Below, piece by piece: positions 14,672-18,557 of a DNA stretch of 18,557 nucleotides. The notes beneath the pieces are model-generated. The model was not told the origin of the DNA and made no database searches. It was given only the letters and a program-made list of their open reading frames with translations. The stretch is from VRUE01 sp035260485 (GTDB lineage: Bacteria; Actinomycetota; Thermoleophilia; Solirubrobacterales; 70-9): positions 1 to 18,557 of the forward strand of contig DATFVC010000086.1 of NCBI GenBank assembly GCA_035260485.1. The letters run 5' to 3'. Position numbers and translations under genes: made by a program. Numbering within the stretch: position 1 is the first letter of the stretch; each line of letters opens with the position of its first letter.

Positions 14672-15940
14672 CTGAAGAACCCTGAGGACTACCTCGACTC
14701 GCTCGAGCCGATCGGCTGGAAGCTTGGCCTGGAGCGGATGCGCGCGCTGAGCACCCTGCTCGGCATGCCGCAGCACCGCTTCGCGTCGATTCACGTCGTC
14801 GGCACCAACGGCAAGTCGTCGGTTACGCGAATGATCGCGGCCTTGCTCGAGGCGCACGGCGTCTCCTCCGGCGCTTGCGTCTCACCGCACGCGGCGCGCT
14901 GGTCCGAACGGGTCCTGGTGCACGGCGAGGAGATCGCCGCCGCCGAGTTCGCGGCCACAGTCAAGCGTGCCGCGACCGCGGCGGAGACGGTCAATCGGAG
15001 CCTGGAGGAAGGTGAGGCAGTGACCCAGTTCGAGCTGGCGACCGCCGCCGCCTTCGTCGCCTTGGCGGGCGCCCGCGTCGAAGCGGCCGCGGTCGAGGCC
15101 GGGCTGGGGGGGAGGCTTGACGCCACCAACACGATCCCCTCCAAAGTCACCGTGCTGACCTCGGTCGGGCTCGACCACACCGAGTGGCTGGGCGAGAGCG
15201 AGGAGAAGATCGCGGCCGAGAAGCTGGCGGTGCTGCGCGACCACTCGACCCTCGTGCTGGGAAGGGTGAGCCAGGCTGTGGCGGCACTTGCAGAACAGGC
15301 CGCGAGCGAGCACGGCGCGAAGCTGATCGTCGCGCCACACGACCCGGGCCCGGAGGTCCAACTGCGTGCCCAGGGTCGCTTCCAGCGGCGCAACTTCGCC
15401 CTCGCCGCCGCCGCCGCCGAGGCCTTCCTCGGCGAGCTGGACCGCGAGCGGGTAGCCACGGTGGCCACCGGCCTTCGGATTCCCGGCAGGCTCGAGCGAG
15501 TGGCTGGCGACCCCCCGACCCTGCTCGATGCGGCCCACAACCCTGACGGCGCCACAGCGCTCGCCGAGGCCTTGCCGGAGGTCGGCGGCGACCGCCCGGT
15601 GGTGGCCTGCCTAGCGATCCTCAGCGACAAGAATGCGAGCGCCATGATCAAGGCCCTCGCCCCCCGCCTGGCGCAAGCCATCTGCACCGAACTGCCTGCC
15701 GATGGGCCTAATACGTCCACTATGCAGACGTTTCAGGCCCGCCGGCCCGCATTTGCGGCGGCTGACCTCGTCCGCATTTGCGAGGAGACTGGACTGGCCG
15801 CCGAGGCCGAGTCAAACTTTACGGCGGCCGTGTCGCGAGGGCGCGAGCTTGCACTCGAGTCGGGCGGCATTCTCCTCATCGCCGGATCGCACTACGCCCT
15901 GGCGCCGGCCCGCGCTGCGCTTGGACTGTGCGAGGATTGA
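14672..15940 (+). CDS. folC: Dihydrofolate synthase / folylpolyglutamate synthase (FolC), non-standard start codon
   Basis: 422 residues if started at the CTG at 14672. The conserved FolC N-terminus, PEDYLDSLEPIGWKLGLERM, lies upstream of the first ATG (14738), and no ATG, GTG or TTG is in frame before it, so the start must be non-standard: CTG at 14672 or ATA at 14666. The P-loop is GTNGKSSVT (most FolCs have GKGS). Mur-ligase-type motifs follow: EAGLGGRLDATN, SVGLDHTEWLG, RRNFALAAAAAEAF and DAAHNPDGA. It adds glutamate to (dihydro)folate and may also make dihydrofolate from dihydropteroate. It follows valS by 2 bp, so it is certainly cotranscribed and likely coupled. Confidence 0.93.
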   Translation: MKNPEDYLDSLEPIGWKLGLERMRALSTLLGMPQHRFASIHVVGTNGKSSVTRMIAALLEAHGVSSGACVSPHAARWSERVLVHGEEIAAAEFAATVKRAATAAETVNRSLEEGEAVTQFELATAAAFVALAGARVEAAAVEAGLGGRLDATNTIPSKVTVLTSVGLDHTEWLGESEEKIAAEKLAVLRDHSTLVLGRVSQAVAALAEQAASEHGAKLIVAPHDPGPEVQLRAQGRFQRRNFALAAAAAEAFLGELDRERVATVATGLRIPGRLERVAGDPPTLLDAAHNPDGATALAEALPEVGGDRPVVACLAILSDKNASAMIKALAPRLAQAICTELPADGPNTSTMQTFQARRPAFAAADLVRICEETGLAAEAESNFTAAVSRGRELALESGGILLIAGSHYALAPARAALGLCED

Positions 15941-15948
15941 GGTCTCGA

Positions 15949-16071
15949 ATGGGGACTAAAAGCGCCGGAACCGAACTGCTTTCGATGATGGGCCTGGTTG
16001 CCGCGGTCGTCGCCGCGGTGATCCTGATCTTCTTCGGCTTGGGCTACCTGTTTGGCAGCCTTTTCCTCTAG
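15949..16071 (+). CDS. Small single-pass membrane protein, 40 residues, unknown function
   Basis: ATG at 15949, 8 bp after the folC stop, with GAGG (15939-15942) 6 nt upstream that overlaps that stop. The product is MGTKSAGTELLSMMG followed by a strong hydrophobic helix, LVAAVVAAVILIFFGLGYLF, and a short GSLFL tail. One transmembrane segment with a short polar N-terminus; the FFGLGYLFG run contains glycines suited to helix packing. Reading further upstream in this frame (to 15778) just overlaps folC out of frame and is not coding. No named family known to me. Confidence 0.65.
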   Translation: MGTKSAGTELLSMMGLVAAVVAAVILIFFGLGYLFGSLFL

Positions 16072-16106
16072 GACTCGTGACAGGGTTCGTAAGGCAGGCG
16101 GCGAAG

Positions 16107-16112
16107 TAGACT
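16107..16112 (+). promoter_or_regulatory. Candidate -10 box (TAGACT) for the zinc-ribbon gene
   Basis: Identical hexamer to the valS -10 candidate, in a 72-bp gap after the 40-residue membrane protein. It would give a leader of about 25 nt before the ATG at 16144, which has no clear Shine-Dalgarno. No good -35. Confidence 0.35.
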
Positions 16113-16143
16113 CACCGCCCCCTCAGCGGACGGCGACCTAAGC

Positions 16144-16818
16144 ATGGCAATAGCGATATTCGGTATCAGCAACAACGGCCTCAACCTGGTCGTCAACCTG
16201 CTCATCCTGATGCTGGTTGTCGTCTGGCTGGCGCTGATCGTCTACACCTACCTCGACGCCAGGCGCCGCATCTCCGACCCTTTCCTGGTCGGCTGCGCGA
16301 CGCTCGCCTCCTTCATCCCCTATCTCGGCACCGCCGTTTACGCGATCGTGCGCCCGCCGGAGTTCCTCGAGGACGCCCATGAACGCGAGCTGGAGATCAA
16401 GGCAGCGGAGCTGCGGGTGCGCCAGCTGACCGAGTACTCGTGCCCTGGCTGCGGGTTCCCGGTCGAGAAGAACTTCCTGCGCTGTCCGGAGTGTCAGCGC
16501 CGGCTCAAGCACCCCTGCCCGAGCTGCGGCAAGCCCGTCGACCCGGGCTGGGCGCTCTGCCCCTATTGCGAGACCGCGCTGGCCGAGCGGGAGAGGCCGC
16601 GCCGTAAACGCGCCGAGGGCCGTAAACAACCGCGTGAGGAGCGCAAAGCGCCCAGGACGAAAGCCGAGCGCGCAAAGCCGTCCGAGTCGGGGGCCAGAGA
16701 AGAGCCCGCCAGCGCCAAGAAAGAGCCGCAGAGCGAGGCGCCGAGAGAGCCTTCGAAACCAAAACGACAGCAAAGGAATCCCAGCCGTGAGCCGGACCCT
16801 GATCCTCGTCAAGCCTGA
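16144..16818 (+). CDS. Membrane protein with double zinc ribbon and charged C-terminal tail
   Basis: 224 residues. Two hydrophobic segments lie near the N-terminus (~14-36, LVVNLLILMLVVVWLALIVY; ~46-68, PFLVGCATLASFIPYLGTAV). A double zinc ribbon follows with four CxxC knuckles: Cys100/103, 114/117, 125/128, 139/142 (CPGC, CPEC, CPSC, CPYC), as in DZR-type proteins. The last ~75 residues are a disordered Lys/Arg/Glu/Pro-rich tail (e.g. ERPRRKRAEGRKQPREERKA) that could bind nucleic acid or ribosomes. The role is unknown; zinc-ribbon membrane proteins of this type may anchor partner proteins. It overlaps the ndk start by 32 nt in another frame. Confidence 0.85.
   Translation: MAIAIFGISNNGLNLVVNLLILMLVVVWLALIVYTYLDARRRISDPFLVGCATLASFIPYLGTAVYAIVRPPEFLEDAHERELEIKAAELRVRQLTEYSCPGCGFPVEKNFLRCPECQRRLKHPCPSCGKPVDPGWALCPYCETALAERERPRRKRAEGRKQPREERKAPRTKAERAKPSESGAREEPASAKKEPQSEAPREPSKPKRQQRNPSREPDPDPRQA
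16772..16777 (+). promoter_or_regulatory. Shine-Dalgarno (AAAGGA) fixing the ndk start
   Basis: AAAGGA lies 9 nt before the GTG at 16787, inside the end of the zinc-ribbon gene. It supports the 135-residue Ndk start over any upstream in-frame codon. Confidence 0.6.
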
Positions 16819-17194
16819 CGCCTTCGAGCGTGCCCTGAGCGGCGAGGTGATCGCCCGTTTCGAGCGCAAGGGCCTGCGGATCGCGGCGCTGAAGACGATG
16901 GTGGCCTCCGAGCAGATCGCCAACGAGCACTACGCCGAGCACTCCGAGAAGCCCTTCTTCGGTGAGCTGGTCGAGTTCATTACCGGTGGCGCCCTGGTGG
17001 CGATGGTGTTGGAGGGCAGCGAAGCCGTAGCGGCTGCCCGTCAGCTGATCGGGGCGACCAACCCGGTCGAGGCGGCTCCCGGCTCGATCCGCGGCGACTA
17101 CGCGATCGAGGTCACCTTCAACATGGTTCACGGCTCGGATTCCAACGCTTCGGCGGAGCGGGAGATTTCGATCTGGTTCCCAGAGCTGGCTTAG
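16787..17194 (+). CDS. ndk: Nucleoside diphosphate kinase
   Basis: 135 residues, the normal length for the family, starting GTG (MSRTLILVKPDAFERALSGE). The frame is open further upstream, but those residues overlap the zinc-ribbon tail and are not Ndk-like. The phosphorylated active-site His is His115 in FNMVHGSDS. NTP-binding residues are in KPDAFERA, TNPVEAAPGSIRGDYA and the C-terminal EISIWFPEL. It moves the gamma-phosphate of ATP to (d)NDPs via phospho-His and balances nucleotide pools. Overlap with the upstream gene (16787-16818) suggests translational coupling. Confidence 0.97.
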   Translation: MSRTLILVKPDAFERALSGEVIARFERKGLRIAALKTMVASEQIANEHYAEHSEKPFFGELVEFITGGALVAMVLEGSEAVAAARQLIGATNPVEAAPGSIRGDYAIEVTFNMVHGSDSNASAEREISIWFPELA

Positions 17195-17200
17195 TCGCCA

Positions 17201-17307
17201 GGGCATGGGTGGGGGACTCCACTTAACTTTTTCGGTGGAGCCTCTCCGGTCGTCTGTGGTCGGATTGACGAAAAAGTACAAGACGTTCCGCCCCCTACCC
17301 ATACCCC
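17201..17307. repeat. Nested inverted-repeat element between ndk and maf (element B)
   Basis: Outer arms are G-rich: GGGCATGGGTGGGGG (17201-17215) pairs, with one mismatch and one bulge, with CCCCCTACCCATACCC (17291-17306). An inner perfect 9-bp inverted repeat is ACTTTTTCG (17226-17234) / CGAAAAAGT (17269-17277), around a 34-nt centre. A local hairpin CTCCAC/GTGGAG (17217-17222/17235-17240) overlaps the left inner arm. The element starts 6 bp after the ndk stop, and its right edge is 1-4 nt from the maf start codon, so in RNA it could hide the maf start. It shares its nested layout and TTTTTCG core with the element inside maf. Confidence 0.65.
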
Positions 17308-17311
17308 GGTG

Positions 17312-17992
17312 ATGACTCCGAGCGTGATCCTGGCGTCCGGGTCGCCACAGAGGAGCGAGATTCTTCAGAAGCTGGGCGTGGAGTTCGAGGTCGTGGTTCC
17401 CGGGGTCGAGGAGCTTGCGGGTGGGGATCCCGAAGCTGAGGTTCTGGAGAATGCGCGGATAAAGGCCAACGCCGTGGCGGGAGGAGGGGCGGGGGCGCCC
17501 GGCCGCGCGCGGCGTCCTGTTTTTCGCCCCGCCAGCTCAACGAGAAAGGCAGGTCGTTGGCGAAAAACCCAGCACGCGGCCGGGCGCCCCCGCCCCTCCT
17601 CTTCCCTGGTGATCGCCTGCGACACCGACGTAGTGCTTGATGGCAAGGCGCTGGGAAAGCCGGCTGACGAGGCTGAAGCGCGCGAGTATCTGGAGCGGAT
17701 GTCGGCGCGGGCGCACGTGGTTATGAGTGGGCTTGTGGTGCTCGCCGACGGAGAGGAGCGCAGTGGTTTGGAGCGCACGACCGTCGTCTTCAAGGAGCTG
17801 AGCGAGGCGGAGATCGAGCGCTACGTTCGCTTTGGCGAGTGGCGGGGGCGGTCTGGGGGGTACGCGATCCAGACGCTCGGCTCGACCCTGGTCGAGCGGA
17901 TCGAAGGCAGCGTCTCAAACGTGGTCGGCCTCCCAGTCGGGCTGCTCGCCGACCTGGCGCCGGCGCTGCTGGAACGGGGCTCAGCCGCGTAG
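17312..17992 (+). CDS. maf: Maf-family nucleotide pyrophosphatase with an in-frame palindromic insertion
   Basis: 226 residues from the ATG at 17312 (a GTG at 17309 adds one Met). Maf motifs are complete: ILASGSPQRSEILQKLG (1-22 region), CDTDVVLDGKALGKP (~103-117), the late TVVFKELSEAEIERYV, GGYAIQTLGSTLVERIEGS and the C-terminal SNVVGLPVGLL. Maf proteins hydrolyse modified or canonical nucleoside triphosphates to monophosphates. Between ARIKANAVA and LVIACDTD, where relatives have only a few residues, there are about 42 extra, basic residues (~57-98). Their DNA is an inverted-repeat element. Without the insert the protein would be ~184 residues, a normal length. The insert keeps the frame, so the gene may still be functional. 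It overlaps the convergent HD-GYP gene by 12 nt. Confidence 0.9.
   Translation: MTPSVILASGSPQRSEILQKLGVEFEVVVPGVEELAGGDPEAEVLENARIKANAVAGGGAGAPGRARRPVFRPASSTRKAGRWRKTQHAAGRPRPSSSLVIACDTDVVLDGKALGKPADEAEAREYLERMSARAHVVMSGLVVLADGEERSGLERTTVVFKELSEAEIERYVRFGEWRGRSGGYAIQTLGSTLVERIEGSVSNVVGLPVGLLADLAPALLERGSAA
17481..17601. repeat. Palindromic element inserted in frame within maf (element C)
   Basis: A perfect 27-bp outer inverted repeat has arms 17481-17507 (GAGGAGGGGCGGGGGCGCCC, then GGCCGCG) and 17575-17601. Inside it is a perfect 10-bp inverted repeat GTTTTTCGCC (17519-17528) / GGCGAAAAAC (17559-17568), and the 30-nt centre has AACGA/TCGTT (17539-17543/17554-17558). All pairs are nested, so the RNA would fold as one long hairpin with two internal loops. 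It coincides with the extra residues in Maf. The outer arms share AGGGGCGGGGG with element A, and the inner arm shares TTTTTCG with element B. No clear target-site duplication is seen at its edges. Confidence 0.85.
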
Positions 17993-18557
17993 GGCAAGTG
18001 CCTCATCGAGGTTACCCGTCAGGGCCTTGACGACATCAGGGTCGAAGTGGGTGCCGCTCTCCTCTTCGATCAGCTTCATCGCCTGCTCCGTTGTCATAGC
18101 TGGTCGGTAGGGGCGGTCGCTGAGCAGCGCGTCGAAGACATCGGCGACGGCGACGATCCGGCCCTCGAGCGGGATTTCCCCATTGCGCAGCCCCCGCGGA
18201 TAGCCGCTGCCGTCAAACCACTCGTGGTGGGTGAGGGCGATCGTCGCCGCCAATGCCAGCAGCTCGCTCTCAGAGCCGGCGAGGATCTGGCGGCCGACTG
18301 TGGTGTGGGACTCCATCCATTCCCGCTCGCTCGTCGTCAGCGGCCCTCGCTTGCGCAGCACCCCGTCGGGGGTGGCGATCTTGCCGACGTCGTGCATCGG
18401 CGCCGCGGCACGCAGAAGCGCTACCCGATCGGCGCCGAGCGCGAGCTCGGCGCCGAGCAGAGCGGCGGTCAAGGCCATCCGGATCAGATGGCGATCGATC
18501 TCGGGGTCGTGCATCTCGATCGCCCCGGCTAGACGTTCAGCGGTCTCCTGCGCGGCC
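17981..18557 (-). CDS. HD-GYP domain phosphodiesterase, 5' end beyond window
   Basis: The reading frame runs off the right edge; residues AAQETAERLAGAIE precede the ATG at 18514, which is therefore internal. The HD-GYP domain is nearly whole: RHLIRM, HDVGKIATPDGVLRK, HTTVGRQIL, LTHHEWFDGSGYPRGL (HH and GYP), VADVFDALLSDRPYRPA, and a terminal GTHFDPDVV. The metal-binding HD, HH and D residues are present, so cyclic-di-GMP hydrolysis is plausible. What lies N-terminal (sensor, GAF, PAS or receiver domain) is outside the window. Its end overlaps the end of maf by 12 nt. Confidence 0.95.
   Translation of the reverse strand, partial: AAQETAERLAGAIEMHDPEIDRHLIRMALTAALLGAELALGADRVALLRAAAPMHDVGKIATPDGVLRKRGPLTTSEREWMESHTTVGRQILAGSESELLALAATIALTHHEWFDGSGYPRGLRNGEIPLEGRIVAVADVFDALLSDRPYRPAMTTEQAMKLIEEESGTHFDPDVVKALTGNLDEALALRG

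Noticed and set aside
17264..17295. TTGACG at 17265 as the -35 of a maf promoter
   Set aside because: No -10-like sequence at 16-19 bp downstream; the region is GC-only there.
17481..17601. maf as a pseudogene broken by the insertion
   Set aside because: The frame stays open and all Maf motifs on both sides are intact, so disruption is not shown; loss of activity would need testing.

Overview
The window is a high-GC stretch (about two thirds G+C by eye). Its gene content and layout (tig, clpP, clpX, valS, folC, ndk, maf), GTG and TTG starts and alanine/arginine/glutamate-rich proteins point to an actinobacterium. I think a Thermoleophilia/Solirubrobacterales-type organism is most likely, but that placement is inference; no rRNA or tRNA gene is present to test it.

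Region 1 (1-3349, + strand) is the 3' end of a modular type I polyketide synthase gene that enters from the left. The last 50 residues of what looks like a DH domain are followed by KR, ACP and a terminal thioesterase, so this is the last module of an assembly line and its product is released here. An alpha/beta hydrolase follows in the same operon. Region 2 (3356-5954, - strand) holds a GH15 glycoside hydrolase and two small winged-helix/ArsR-like proteins. It converges on the PKS operon and diverges from ctaG with only 20 bp between start codons.

Region 3 (5975-18557) is mostly housekeeping: ctaG (cytochrome oxidase copper assembly), a 36-codon ORF overlapping its stop, trigger factor, clpP, a secreted M23 peptidase, a heptad-repeat coiled-coil membrane protein, a GNAT acetyltransferase (- strand), clpX, valS, folC, a 40-residue membrane protein, a double zinc-ribbon membrane protein, ndk, maf, and a converging HD-GYP gene cut by the right edge. 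Tig, ClpP and ClpX form one protein-quality-control set, but clpX is separated from clpP by three accessory genes. ValS, FolC, Ndk and Maf cover tRNA charging, folate polyglutamylation, nucleotide balance and nucleotide-pool cleaning.

The most unusual structure is a set of three large, GC-rich inverted-repeat elements of about 100-120 bp. One fills the clpX-valS gap, one fills the ndk-maf gap, and one sits inside maf, where it is in frame and adds about 40 residues to an otherwise normal Maf protein. The two near maf share a nested design: G-rich outer arms and an inner inverted repeat centred on TTTTTCG. This resembles the in-frame palindromic elements known from Rickettsia, here in a high-GC genome. 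Other points of note are a folC gene with no ATG/GTG/TTG at its true N-terminus and a recurrent TANNNT box 6-10 nt before several start codons, suggesting leaderless transcription.
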